Shown: positions 15,136-23,413 of the stretch, in pieces
How the letters are laid out: each line of letters begins with the position of its first letter
How positions within the stretch are numbered: the first letter of the stretch is position 1
IMG/VR virus record: IMGVR_UViG_3300022926_002497
Span: 1-48,756 of that record
Reading direction: 5' to 3' (one strand)
From: a virus
Length of the DNA: 48,756 bases
Program-made: the position numbers and the translations under genes
Notes under the pieces: generated by a model
Told to the model about the DNA's origin: nothing
Database searches by the model: none
The model's input: the letters and a program-made list of their open reading frames with translations, nothing else

Positions 15136-15897
15136 ATGAAAGAAATTTACAGTTTTAACATTGAGGTCAATAGAGAAGTCACCGAAGAGGTGGCTAAAAA
15201 ACGCAAGAATAAAGAAACAGGCAAAATGGAAGAGTATTTCGAAGATAAGGTTGTGACGAAACCTGTTCCCGTAAAGATAATTATAAAAGAACCAAACCGA
15301 AAAGAACTCGAAGAAGCTGACATTGAATACAGCATCGAAATGAGTAAGTGCATTAAAAAGGGAATACTCACCAAAGCCATGCTCGCAAAAAAATATAGCG
15401 ATTCGGGAGGTTTATTAAGCGAAGAAGATGCTCGACTATTAACTCGTCAATATGCTACACTAGGAGACCTTCAAAATAAATATTCTAGATTATCAGCTAA
15501 AACAAAAAAAGACCAGAAGGATGAAGACAAGTTAAGAGACCTGTTGGGGGAAATGGCTGAAGTCAGAAAAAGCATTGTTGAGATGGAGAGCAGTTATTCT
15601 TCCCTTTTTAATCACACGGCTGATAGTAAAGCTCAAAACAAAGTTATTCTTTGGTATTTGGTAAACTTATCTTTTTACCAAGATAATGAATCGGATAATA
15701 TTATTCCATTTTTCAATGCGGAAGAGTCTGAAGATAAAATAGATCAGTTTTATGAACTAGATGAAGAAGGTCATGAAATATTTGACATAGCTAAAGATAA
15801 AATTTCAGCTATATTAAGTTTTTGGTATTTTAGCACTAACGCCACCAAAGAAGACTTTGACGCGGTAAATGATGATATAGACTCTGGCAATGTATGA
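15136..15897 (+). CDS. Tail assembly chaperone candidate A, 253 aa
   Basis: The N-terminus is beta-rich and charged (VNREVTEEVAKKRKNKETGK and PVPVKIIIKEPNRKELEEAD), followed by a helical region. Residues about 66-115 (SKCIKKGILTKAMLAKKYSD, LLSEEDARLL) match residues about 50-100 of the next gene (NKAIKRGLKTEKEALDDAIK, LWTKEDEDFI). The C-terminal half is acidic. Two overlapping genes with a shared region near the tail genes are what long-tailed phages use as tape measure chaperones. Here they lie on the opposite strand from the tape measure, which is unusual. The end overlaps the next ATG by eight bases (ATGTATGA). No slippery heptamer is seen there, so coupling is more likely than frameshifting. 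Confidence 0.55.
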   Translation: MKEIYSFNIEVNREVTEEVAKKRKNKETGKMEEYFEDKVVTKPVPVKIIIKEPNRKELEEADIEYSIEMSKCIKKGILTKAMLAKKYSDSGGLLSEEDARLLTRQYATLGDLQNKYSRLSAKTKKDQKDEDKLRDLLGEMAEVRKSIVEMESSYSSLFNHTADSKAQNKVILWYLVNLSFYQDNESDNIIPFFNAEESEDKIDQFYELDEEGHEIFDIAKDKISAILSFWYFSTNATKEDFDAVNDDIDSGNV

Positions 15898-16900
15898 AAA
15901 ATCAGATAAGACGTTATTTCAAAAAATATTCAGAGATATAACTCAAGGTTTTTCAAAAACATGTTACGAAGGTAAACCAATATTCATCAAACATTTAAAG
16001 CCTGAAGACTATATTCTCATCAATGAGAAAGAAAACGAGATACTGAATAAGGCTATTAAAAGAGGCCTTAAGACTGAAAAAGAAGCTCTTGATGACGCTA
16101 TTAAAGACGATTTATGGACTAAAGAAGATGAAGATTTTATTTTTCAACAAGAACATTTTCTAGATAATTTAAGAAAAACCGCTTCACAACTACTACTTAA
16201 GTCTGAAAGAGAGAAACATGCAATACTGATCAAGGAGGAGCAAGAAAAATTAAATAAAAAATTATTGCAAAAACAGTCATTAACACAACATACAGCAGAA
16301 CAATATGCCAAAAACAAAATAAATGATTTTTTTCTCACCTTTGTTTTTTTTAAAAACCAAACCTTAAAAGATGTTTTTTTTAGCGAAAGCGATTTTTACG
16401 ATTTAAATTACTCTGAGGTTTTAAAACTTATTAAAATTAACAATAACTTTTCTTCGGTTTTTTCTGAATTGAATATTCAAAAGCTAATTCTTGAAGAATT
16501 CTTTTTTCCATATATGATGTTATGTGAAAAACCCTTGGATATATTTGGTAAAGCGGCTGTAGAATTAACAACCTTACAAATGTCAATTTGTACATACTGC
16601 AAAATATTTAAAAATATTTTCGATAATAACCCTAAGATTCCAGAATCTATAAAAAAAGACCCAGAAGCTTTGCTTGAATATGTTAATAGTGAATCTACAA
16701 AAAGCAAAGAGAATTTAGACAAACATTTATCTAAAGAAGGAGCAACAACAGTATTTGGTGCAGATAGAGAAGACTACCGACACTTAGGAGTTGAAGATCA
16801 AGACATTAAAAGCAACATATCATTGACAGAAGCTGCTAAAAAGAAAGGCGGAACTTTAACAATGCAGGACCTTATGGAATTGCAAGGTAAAGGTTCTTAA
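15890..16900 (+). CDS. Tail assembly chaperone candidate B, 336 aa
   Basis: The start overlaps gene A in the +1 frame; an in-frame TAG at 15878 rules out a longer version. The N-terminal part (residues 30-45, PIFIKHLKPEDYIL) leads into the helical segment shared with gene A. A long Lys/Glu/Gln helix (residues about 90-135) and an aromatic-rich domain with FFFPYMMLCEKPLDIFGKAA (around residues 205-225) follow. The C-terminus is polar with a GGTLTMQDLMELQGKGS tail. No membrane segment. The stop (16898-16900) touches the stop of the convergent gene at 16901 with no intervening base. The chaperone role is inferred from pairing and context. Confidence 0.55.
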   Translation: MYEKSDKTLFQKIFRDITQGFSKTCYEGKPIFIKHLKPEDYILINEKENEILNKAIKRGLKTEKEALDDAIKDDLWTKEDEDFIFQQEHFLDNLRKTASQLLLKSEREKHAILIKEEQEKLNKKLLQKQSLTQHTAEQYAKNKINDFFLTFVFFKNQTLKDVFFSESDFYDLNYSEVLKLIKINNNFSSVFSELNIQKLILEEFFFPYMMLCEKPLDIFGKAAVELTTLQMSICTYCKIFKNIFDNNPKIPESIKKDPEALLEYVNSESTKSKENLDKHLSKEGATTVFGADREDYRHLGVEDQDIKSNISLTEAAKKKGGTLTMQDLMELQGKGS

Positions 16901-17422
16901 CTAGACAGGGGCGTCTTTTCCAGCTACTTGAGAGGGGTTAGAATTACTTATATTATACTTGTATACAAGGTCTTTTAAATTTAAATCAGCGTCTAATGAA
17001 TAGTTTGAATATTGCCTTGATGCTGTAACTTTTGTTGCTGGGCTAGCTGTAGTCACCTGTCTTTTAATATAGCTGTCTCCTTCTCTTAATTCTATCCAGT
17101 CAGACATGGTTGTTTCTCCGTCGCTACCCCCTGTTTCTGTTGTTGAACTCGAGACTCCCATTAATGTTTTTCTCGCAAGTTTTCCGTAATATGATTTTAA
17201 AAATATTTGACGAAAAATTGCTTGCTCTTCGCTTTGTAAGCCTGGATTTTCTCCTTGAAAATTTGTATGAATTAATACATTTAATTCTCCAAGATTATTA
17301 GCTAGCCATCCTGATATATAATCAGAACTTATTGAACTGGAATCTTCGTCGAAATCATATTTAAATATGCCCGATGCTAAATTGCCTATTTCATTGACGG
17401 AAGAATCAAAAAAATAGCTCAT
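16901..17422 (-). CDS. Head-tail connector candidate, 173 aa
   Basis: The N-terminal two thirds are helical: DYISGWLANNLGELNVLIHT, then EEQAIFRQIFLKSYYGKLAR. The middle is Ser/Thr/Gly-rich (around residues 92-106). The C-terminus is polar. A compact helical protein encoded between capsid and tail genes fits a head completion (adaptor) protein, and the NLGELN..I.T.F.GENP pattern is familiar to me from such phage proteins, though I cannot verify it by search. The start codon overlaps the upstream gene's stop (ATGA, 17419-17422). Its TAG stop is immediately adjacent to the stop of the opposing gene, leaving no room for a terminator. Confidence 0.6.
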   Translation of the reverse strand: MSYFFDSSVNEIGNLASGIFKYDFDEDSSSISSDYISGWLANNLGELNVLIHTNFQGENPGLQSEEQAIFRQIFLKSYYGKLARKTLMGVSSSTTETGGSDGETTMSDWIELREGDSYIKRQVTTASPATKVTASRQYSNYSLDADLNLKDLVYKYNISNSNPSQVAGKDAPV

Positions 17423-17796
17423 CTTTCATTTAATATACGCATGACTTCTTCTGCGATCTTAGCGTCTTGAATTAAAGGGGATTCCGAAGAAGAAGTATAT
17501 CTTTTTTCTCCACTGGATGTTCCGTACTTAGTCTTAAATTCTTTCTTGATTTTATTTCTAAGTGTGGTTTTATTTCCTGAAGGGAAAACACTGGCTTTTA
17601 CAGCAAGTTCTTGCATTTGAATTAAATTCATTCCTTCTAAGCGTTCTTCTAGTTCGGTTATAGAATTCGTTCCAAATGGATTCTTTGTGGTTTGTAGAAT
17701 TTCTTCGATGGTTTTTGATTTCTTATGTTTTTCTGTGGCTTCATCAACTTTTCCATCTATAAATTCTAACTTTTGAGATTGTTTTTTCTTAGGCAT
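17419..17796 (-). CDS. Small head-associated hypothetical protein, 125 aa, with SAP-like helical segment
   Basis: The basic N-terminus (MPKKKQSQK) is followed by a helical segment around residues 43-90: NPFGTNSITELEERLEGMNL, IQMQELAVKASVFPSGNKTT and LRNKIKKEFKTKYG. The helix-L-x-x-L-A-x(n)-P-x-G-x-K-x-x-L-x-x-K-I order resembles SAP or Rho-N-type nucleic-acid-binding folds, a weak resemblance. It sits directly downstream of the capsid terminator and overlaps the connector candidate by ATGA. A GTGTATATAAAA motif ends seven bases upstream of the ATG, suggesting its own transcript start. The exact role in the head or neck is unknown. Confidence 0.6.
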   Translation of the reverse strand: MPKKKQSQKLEFIDGKVDEATEKHKKSKTIEEILQTTKNPFGTNSITELEERLEGMNLIQMQELAVKASVFPSGNKTTLRNKIKKEFKTKYGTSSGEKRYTSSSESPLIQDAKIAEEVMRILNER

Positions 17797-17803
17797 AATT
17801 ATA

Positions 17804-17815
17804 TTTTATATACAC
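17804..17815 (-). promoter_or_regulatory. GTGTATATAAAA start-proximal motif (before the 125-aa gene)
   Basis: The minus strand reads AAAAGTGTATATAAAATA, ending seven bases before the ATG at 17796 and placed just after the capsid terminator, exactly where a new transcription unit would begin. It is one of seven related motifs in the window. This copy has the best context for a promoter. Confidence 0.45.
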
Positions 17816-17837
17816 TTTTATTATAATATATAGAAAC

Positions 17838-17865
17838 AAAAAATCCACCCTAAGGTGGATTTTTT
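17838..17865 (-). terminator. Terminator after the major capsid gene
   Basis: aaaaaatccacc (17838-17849), loop ctaa and ggtggatttttt (17854-17865) form a 12-bp stem with T-runs on both strands, so it can act in either direction. It lies 24 nt beyond the capsid stop codon, and insulates the abundant capsid message from the connector genes. Confidence 0.85.
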
Positions 17866-17889
17866 GAAAAGAAGGTTTAAGTTTAAAAC

Positions 17890-18963
17890 TTAAACACCCA
17901 TAGCAATGATGCCTCGATCACTAATAATGGTACGCCCTTCTTCAAGTTCGGCATAGTATCCGATCTTTTTAGAACGACCAACATATTGATCATCCGCACT
18001 AACGGTAAGGGTGGCGCCAGACTCAGCATCAACAGCTACTGCACGAAGCATGCTTTCCCTGCTGCGGTCAAGACCAAGAACCACATCATTACGGCCATGT
18101 CCACTAATTAGAGTTTTTGCAACTTTTTGATACTTTTGATTTGGTCCAAGCTCATAGATTTCCATAAGGGAGATTCCGTAGAACTCGGGCAATCCAGCTT
18201 GAGAGAAGAGAGCTTCACGCATAGAATCGGTAGCAGCGATAGGTCCAGTAACTTCACCAGCTGCAGTTGATTTAAGAGTGGTGTTGACTGGATTGTAAGC
18301 GATCTCACGAAGACTCTGAATCACTTCAGGAGAAACGATCAAGTCGGTAAGGCCGCGTGAACGCTCAGGAGTTCCACCGCTCCAGGAAGGATTATTACGT
18401 TTAGCAATAGTCAAAAGCTTGTTAAAGTCAGCCAATGTAAGACTTCCACTTGCGGCAGAAGAAGTATAAAGCTTAGATTGATTATCGGCTATTGTTCCAA
18501 ATAATAAGCTAGCGGAAGCATTTTCTTGCTGAAGTAGTATCTCTTGAGCCAAGCGAGTCATGGTTTTGCTCACTACATCAAGGCGAGAACGAGAAGCATA
18601 ACGCTTGTCGAAGTCTACTGCGCTTTCCAAACGATAGGTGGCAAGCTTCAACTCACTATGAGTGGGTGTTACATGACTAGATGGAAGACCACCAGGAGCA
18701 TTCGTGCTGTAGGTCTTGATGTACTCGTCATCGGTTACATCATGATACAGATCTAAAGGAATGCTTGGATTGTCATCAGCAGCAAATTGAAATGCTGTGA
18801 AAAGGTTGCTAAGTGTCGGAGCATTATCAACTACTTCAGCAAGTACGGGGCCAATAAAGGCGGCAAGTGCTTGTTGAGCTTCATATGCAACATCTCTGTC
18901 GCGAGAGGCCATAGCCTTTACGAGTTCGATTTGCTCTTCGGTTCTTTTGAGTGTAATATTCAT
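17890..18963 (-). CDS. Major capsid protein, HK97-fold type, 357 aa
   Basis: Lies in the standard order portal, protease/scaffold, decoration candidate, capsid, connectors, and is followed by a strong terminator. The protein has the pattern of the HK97 fold. An N-terminal helical arm (QIELVKAMASRDRDVAYEAQ) is followed by the P-domain spine helix around residues 125-150 (RLDVVSKTMTRLAQEILLQQ). An A-domain segment follows with LTDLIVSPEVIQSLREIAYN, and a beta-rich C-terminus ends in GYYAELEEGRTIISDRGIIA. A leading AAGGT ribosome-binding site lies about six bases before the ATG. The gene is visibly richer in G and C and in frequent-type codons than its neighbours, fitting high expression. Confidence 0.85.
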   Translation of the reverse strand: MNITLKRTEEQIELVKAMASRDRDVAYEAQQALAAFIGPVLAEVVDNAPTLSNLFTAFQFAADDNPSIPLDLYHDVTDDEYIKTYSTNAPGGLPSSHVTPTHSELKLATYRLESAVDFDKRYASRSRLDVVSKTMTRLAQEILLQQENASASLLFGTIADNQSKLYTSSAASGSLTLADFNKLLTIAKRNNPSWSGGTPERSRGLTDLIVSPEVIQSLREIAYNPVNTTLKSTAAGEVTGPIAATDSMREALFSQAGLPEFYGISLMEIYELGPNQKYQKVAKTLISGHGRNDVVLGLDRSRESMLRAVAVDAESGATLTVSADDQYVGRSKKIGYYAELEEGRTIISDRGIIAMGV

Positions 18964-18990
18964 TTTTTACCTTGTTTTTTTAAATTAAAA

Positions 18991-19635
18991 TTAGCAATCG
19001 AGCTTGATTACATAATAAGCTCCCTCCTGGACGTCAGGATAAAGTTTTGAGTCTGCATTGTTGGCTCCTCTATAACCTGTTGCTAGAACTGTTCCGATTG
19101 CAGCGTCCGCAGTATTTTCAAATTTAGCAAACTTTCCGTTACCGTCACTGATCAAAGCATCGCCTACCGAAGGAGCGCCTGCCCCAATTGCATTTGAAGA
19201 AATCGTAACAATTCCTCGAGTTAATACGGGTACAGTTTGTCCAGAAAGAACTGCTTGAAGCTCATCTTTTTTGACTGGGTTAAAAAGCAAGCTTTCACCG
19301 TTTTCGTCGTTAGTCAAAGTTTGATTAAGAGTAACTCCTAAAGGAAGCACTCCAGATGCAGCAGGCACAACCTTTAAAGGGTTAGTGGGATAAGGGTTGC
19401 GTCCAACGGGTGAACCGTAGTTGTTCATAAAGCGAGAGTCTTCAGAAACATCAATAATGTCGTTCTCTGTGAGGTTTCCAGCTTGCACTGAAACAAGAAC
19501 TCCGTCTGCATTAATGTCATCGTCTCCAGGCTTTGTCAGTTGCAAGCTTTTTGAGCAACTGTCCGCGTTAAGAGCAAACATATTTACGACATCATTTTCG
19601 TCGTATTGTCTGAATGGTAATAGTCTGTGTGCCAT
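18991..19635 (-). CDS. Head decoration / capsid-stabilising protein candidate, 214 aa
   Basis: Encoded directly between the protease/scaffold and the capsid gene, the usual place for a decoration protein. The sequence is acidic and beta-rich, with barrel-like strands: ADGVLVSVQAGNLTENDIID, GVLPLGVTLNQTL, TVPVLTRGIVTISSNAIGAG, AIGTVLATGYRGA and a final GAYYVIKLDC. An alternation of short strands with 'GxVL..G' turns is typical of trimeric capsid decoration proteins. Its base composition matches the capsid gene, suggesting similarly high expression. No membrane or signal segment is present. The role is inferred from position and fold pattern. Confidence 0.6.
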   Translation of the reverse strand: MAHRLLPFRQYDENDVVNMFALNADSCSKSLQLTKPGDDDINADGVLVSVQAGNLTENDIIDVSEDSRFMNNYGSPVGRNPYPTNPLKVVPAASGVLPLGVTLNQTLTNDENGESLLFNPVKKDELQAVLSGQTVPVLTRGIVTISSNAIGAGAPSVGDALISDGNGKFAKFENTADAAIGTVLATGYRGANNADSKLYPDVQEGAYYVIKLDC

Positions 19636-19641
19636 GATATT

Positions 19642-21273
19642 TTAGTATTTAATTGTTATAGATTCTTTTGAGAAAGCTTGTTCGAACTTGTCTTTCAAGC
19701 TAATTGCTTTGTCTGTAGATTCTCCATTGTTTGATGGTATTTCTTCAGACGCCTCGATTTCATCAAGAACTTCCTCAACATTTTCTTGCTTTTCTTCAAC
19801 CACTTCTTCGGTTGTTTTTGTGGAAGCTTCGATCTTGGCTTTAACAGCCGCTTCGAGTTTTTCATTAAATTGCTTCTCTTGATCCTCGATGAATTTTTTG
19901 CTTTTGTGACTATAAACTACAGCCATGCGCTCTTGATAAGCTGCAAAACTCTCTTCAGCAGAATCTAAATCTTTAATGTCGGATGCGATAATCTTGCGAT
20001 CTGCATCAGATAGTACATATTCTGAATCTAGAGAATCCATTCGATCATTAAACAACTGAAGGTCTTTAGCCGCTTTCACTTCAGATTCTAAACTTTCAAG
20101 TTTGGCTAAGGTTTCTGCTAGATTAGCTTCTAGTTCAGCCGCTTTAGTTTCTGATTCTTGCTTTGCCGCTTCAGCAGCTGCTTGTTGTTTTTCCATTTCA
20201 GCTTTTTCTTTTACATAAGATTCGCTGCGATCTTTAATAGCTTCAGTTACAACTTTCACTACATTCGCAACAGCTTCTTCAGAAAACTTATCTGATGTAG
20301 AAGCCTGAATGGTTTCTTTGAGTTCTTGTATTAGTTCTTTCATTTCCATTTTTTTAATGTATGAATTAAATTTATCGTTGTCTGAAATTACAACATCTTT
20401 TTCTTTATGTGAAGATTTTTTTTTGCTTTTTATTAATTTTTTTAAAAATAGATCTGAATTTATCTCTATTTTATCTTTTTCATAAGCTATTGAATCTTCT
20501 TCATCTTGGGTTTTTGTTTGATCTTTTTTTTTAGAATCTAACTTTACGAGACCCTCTACATTTGCAGCTGGATTAGTGGTAAAACCTACTCCAAGAGGAT
20601 AAACATCTCCAGATATTAATCTGTACACCTCTGTGCCGTCTTCCATTATTCCTTCACCATCAAATGCTTTTAAGTATTTATTAAACTCTTCGATTTGGTT
20701 TTCTTTATGTATAATTTCTGCTTCTTGTAAGTTTTTACTTCCCACAGCTATCACATAATCATTAAAACCAACCTCCCAGCTTGCTGATATTTTTTGATAG
20801 TATGGACTATTAACATCTAAGCTTTTTTCCAGTAATTCAGCAAAGTCCTTTTGCACTGTTTTATAAACAACTGAAGACAATGCTATATTGAAAGGACTTA
20901 AATCGTTTTCATCTATATCCTCTTCATTAATAATTTCATTGGACCCATATTTTGAGAATCCTGCAGATATAATGTGGCCAACAACTTTTTCTTTTTTATG
21001 TTCTATATTTGTAGGTTTATGTACAAATTGCGAATATACCTTCTTAGCCATTGAAGTGCTCATCCCATCATGGTTTTTATTAAAAACATTGACGACTGCC
21101 GCATTAAATGCAATAGCTAGTAAATCTATATTACTCTCAAGATCAATGGTATTAGGGTTTAAACTTCTTAAACTTTCTAATGATGCTTGTATGATTTTTT
21201 GATGTTTTTCGTTATTATTACTGGCTGTAATAATTCCATCAAAACTCGTGTGGTATTTAAATGGTTTTCGCAT
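19642..21273 (-). CDS. Prohead protease fused to scaffold protein, 543 aa
   Basis: Residues about 55-200 look like a capsid maturation protease: FVHKPTNIEHKKEKVVGHII, then ISASWEVGFNDYVI. The His of NIEH (H92 from the ATG) and the Ser of SASWEV (S165) are my candidates for catalytic residues. An acidic linker follows, and then residues about 310-520 form a long Glu/Ala/Lys coiled coil typical of scaffolds (EKQQAAAEAAKQESETKAAE). Two in-frame ATGs (20347-20349 and 20341-20343) open the coiled-coil part, and base composition changes there, so a separate scaffold product by internal initiation is possible. I chose the ATG at 21271-21273 over the in-frame GTG at 21286-21288. Neither has a clear ribosome-binding site. 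Confidence 0.75.
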   Translation of the reverse strand: MRKPFKYHTSFDGIITASNNNEKHQKIIQASLESLRSLNPNTIDLESNIDLLAIAFNAAVVNVFNKNHDGMSTSMAKKVYSQFVHKPTNIEHKKEKVVGHIISAGFSKYGSNEIINEEDIDENDLSPFNIALSSVVYKTVQKDFAELLEKSLDVNSPYYQKISASWEVGFNDYVIAVGSKNLQEAEIIHKENQIEEFNKYLKAFDGEGIMEDGTEVYRLISGDVYPLGVGFTTNPAANVEGLVKLDSKKKDQTKTQDEEDSIAYEKDKIEINSDLFLKKLIKSKKKSSHKEKDVVISDNDKFNSYIKKMEMKELIQELKETIQASTSDKFSEEAVANVVKVVTEAIKDRSESYVKEKAEMEKQQAAAEAAKQESETKAAELEANLAETLAKLESLESEVKAAKDLQLFNDRMDSLDSEYVLSDADRKIIASDIKDLDSAEESFAAYQERMAVVYSHKSKKFIEDQEKQFNEKLEAAVKAKIEASTKTTEEVVEEKQENVEEVLDEIEASEEIPSNNGESTDKAISLKDKFEQAFSKESITIKY

Positions 21274-21276
21274 TGT

Positions 21277-21288
21277 AAATAAATACAC
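21277..21288 (-). promoter_or_regulatory. GTGTATTTATTT start-proximal motif (before protease/scaffold)
   Basis: The minus strand reads AATAGTGTATTTATTTAC, ending three bases before the preferred ATG. It is the weakest match of the seven copies. Its GTG is also the alternative start codon of the gene. If TGTATT is the -10 box, transcription would start close to the ATG. Confidence 0.3.
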
Positions 21289-21312
21289 TATTTTTCACTA
21301 TTTTTTCTTAAA

Positions 21313-23334
21313 TTATTTTTTGCTGTGATACAATAATGCGGCTGCATATGTCTCTAGCTCATGTTCTTCCGCAACTTTTACTATATTTTCAATGATTCCC
21401 AGTTCTCCTATTTTATTAAAATCTTTAATGCAAGATGTCGCGGTCTTTTTCCATAGTTTTGATTCTTTTGATAAAACTATAGACGAACACAAACTCATTG
21501 CTGATTCTTGTTGTTGTTGGTTTAATTCTTTTACTTTGTATTTTTTTATTAAATTAGCTTGTATATGGTTTTTTAAATCTTCTACTTTGTATACTATATC
21601 TTGAATCTCTTTTCTGGAGTACAATTCGCTAGCATTAACACTTCTCGGTATTCCAGTAGTTCCTTTTGGTCTACCAACTGGTCTTCCTTTACCTTTCGGG
21701 GTGGGGGTTTTATTGCTTGCGGGGGTTTGATCAGTCTGACCTGCAGTATCTATATCGCCATCTCCATCGACATCAATCATAGGCAACCCACCAACTAACG
21801 GATTATATTTTCCTTCTTTCCTCATTTGTATATATCTATCTTGAGCTGGTTCAATATCTTCGGGGTTTGGATATATCCCCGTTTTTATAGCATTGATTCC
21901 TTGCTCGGGTGTTAGTATTCCCATTTCTATTAACCTGGTTACGACCCTTTGCAATTGAACTTCATCTTTAATGTCTATTTCCTCAAATTTGGCGGTTGGA
22001 TAGTTTTTAAAACCCATATCTTTGCAAACCATTTTTATTTGGGGTTGCAGGAAGTTATTCACAAAAGAATTTCTAGCTTCCTTTAATCTCTCCAAGAATA
22101 TTTCGGCCTTCACTTGGGTATTTTTATATTTTTCATCTCCGACAATTACATTTTGTAGGCCCTGTCTAATATCTTCATTAACAATTTGATATTTTTCAGG
22201 ACCTATAATTTTGCTGATATCTGGCATTATAAATTGAGCTTTAGTTGTATAATCTGCCACAAGAACCCTTCCGATACTTTCGTTTTGAAATAAAGATTGC
22301 ATAGCCTGCATATTCTTGGGGTTTATTCCTCCTTTGTCTGGTTCAGCCCCCATTGTTATTAACAAAATAACATTCTCAATAGTTCTGCTAATAGCTTGGT
22401 CAACTTTTTTTAATTCCATTTTCCAATTTATATCGTCCAAAACTGGAAATCCAAAAGGGATGGCAAAAGGCTCGTAATCTTGTTTTTTATAAAATGAATG
22501 TATTAATTTTGTTGCATCAAGATCCATTGTTATGCCCTGTTGGCTCCACCCCCCTTCTTTTATTCTTTTCTTAACGTCAGCAGGCATACTGTTAAATATC
22601 TCCTTATCTTCATCTGTTTTTGGGTTTTGCAATTTTTCCAATTCATATTCTGATAAAATCTTTTTGTACGCATTCAGTTTGAATGATGTACTTCTTGTGG
22701 CGATTATATCATAAGGATTGAGCAAAACATATTTAATAGGAATTTTACCTGAAGGAGTGATCCTATCAGATGCATAAATTTTATTGATTCTCGAGAAGTC
22801 TTCTGCTGTGAATTTCCCATCTAACCTGTATATAAAAACATTCCCACTACGATAATATTCTCTAAAGTATTGATCTTTTAACCCCCATAAATTAATTTTA
22901 GCAAACCATTTTTCTACGAATGTTTTTGAGGCTTCATTGCCTCCGTCTAAATATATAGGTGAATTCGCTAGCTCGGCCATAATATCAATTGCATTTCTGA
23001 AAATAGGAACATTTGCATAAGCTTTTTGGCATAATTCTATAGCATCTCTTACATCCACTCCGTCCGATGTCACTGTGTATGGCAACATCCCCTGCCTAAT
23101 GTTTGTAAATCGATAGTTTTTAGTTGAAGATCCTGCTGAATTTCTTCTTCTTAAAGTAGAGTTAGAACGACTAGTCTGGACAGAAGCTTCTGAGCTATAA
23201 TAACTATCTCCGTTTAAAGATGGTTCTACTCCATCTTGCAATATTTCATTGATATTGTTTGTTTTATTTTCTGCTCCAGAAACTTCGAACTTTTTCCAGT
23301 ATTTAGATTTTTTTGTATATTTTCTTTTAGGCAT
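21313..23334 (-). CDS. Portal protein, 673 aa
   Basis: The portal forms the dodecameric DNA channel at one capsid vertex. Features typical of portals are visible. An N-terminal region has AIELCQKAYANVPIFRNAID (around residues 97-116) and DQYFREYYRSGNVFIYRLDG, followed by LNPYDIIATRS, the segment DATKLIHSFYKKQDYEPFAI with PFGFPVLDDI, and a long helix around KKVDQAISRTIENVILLITM. A C-terminal region contains ITRLIEMGILTPEQGINAIK-like turns, an acidic DVDGDGDIDTAG calcium-loop-like string and a basic GKGRPVGRPKGTTG segment resembling an AT-hook. An upstream in-frame TTG (23350-23352) exists, but the ATG at 23332-23334 is the better start. Confidence 0.85.
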   Translation of the reverse strand: MPKRKYTKKSKYWKKFEVSGAENKTNNINEILQDGVEPSLNGDSYYSSEASVQTSRSNSTLRRRNSAGSSTKNYRFTNIRQGMLPYTVTSDGVDVRDAIELCQKAYANVPIFRNAIDIMAELANSPIYLDGGNEASKTFVEKWFAKINLWGLKDQYFREYYRSGNVFIYRLDGKFTAEDFSRINKIYASDRITPSGKIPIKYVLLNPYDIIATRSTSFKLNAYKKILSEYELEKLQNPKTDEDKEIFNSMPADVKKRIKEGGWSQQGITMDLDATKLIHSFYKKQDYEPFAIPFGFPVLDDINWKMELKKVDQAISRTIENVILLITMGAEPDKGGINPKNMQAMQSLFQNESIGRVLVADYTTKAQFIMPDISKIIGPEKYQIVNEDIRQGLQNVIVGDEKYKNTQVKAEIFLERLKEARNSFVNNFLQPQIKMVCKDMGFKNYPTAKFEEIDIKDEVQLQRVVTRLIEMGILTPEQGINAIKTGIYPNPEDIEPAQDRYIQMRKEGKYNPLVGGLPMIDVDGDGDIDTAGQTDQTPASNKTPTPKGKGRPVGRPKGTTGIPRSVNASELYSRKEIQDIVYKVEDLKNHIQANLIKKYKVKELNQQQQESAMSLCSSIVLSKESKLWKKTATSCIKDFNKIGELGIIENIVKVAEEHELETYAAALLYHSKK

Positions 23335-23337
23335 ACT

Positions 23338-23349
23338 AATATAGTACAC
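23338..23349 (-). promoter_or_regulatory. GTGTACTATATT start-proximal motif (before portal)
   Basis: The minus strand reads TTGGTGTACTATATTAGT, ending three bases before the portal ATG. It shares GTGTA-x-TAT with the other copies. The direct repeats at 23372-23400 lie immediately upstream, so this short intergenic stretch looks like a control region. Confidence 0.35.
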
Positions 23350-23371
23350 CAATAGATCGTAAAGTCTAAAG

Positions 23372-23400
23372 TAACTTTTAAAGTTAACTTTTAACTTTTA
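23372..23400. repeat. Three direct TAACTTTTA repeats with a 12-bp palindrome upstream of the portal gene
   Basis: TAACTTTTA occurs at 23372-23380, 23385-23393 and 23392-23400 on the top strand. A perfect 12-bp palindrome, aaagttaacttt, spans 23380-23391. All sit between the 167-aa gene and the portal, about 25 bases upstream of the GTGTACTATATT motif. Closely spaced repeats next to a candidate promoter suggest a regulator binding site. The stretch is very A/T-rich, so chance is possible. Confidence 0.45.
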
Positions 23401-23413
23401 CAATTTTATATGA

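Noticed and set aside
15878-15897. Programmed frameshift between the two chaperone candidates
   Set aside because: No slippery heptamer is seen, a TAG at 15878 limits the window to a few codons, and gene B has its own ATG.
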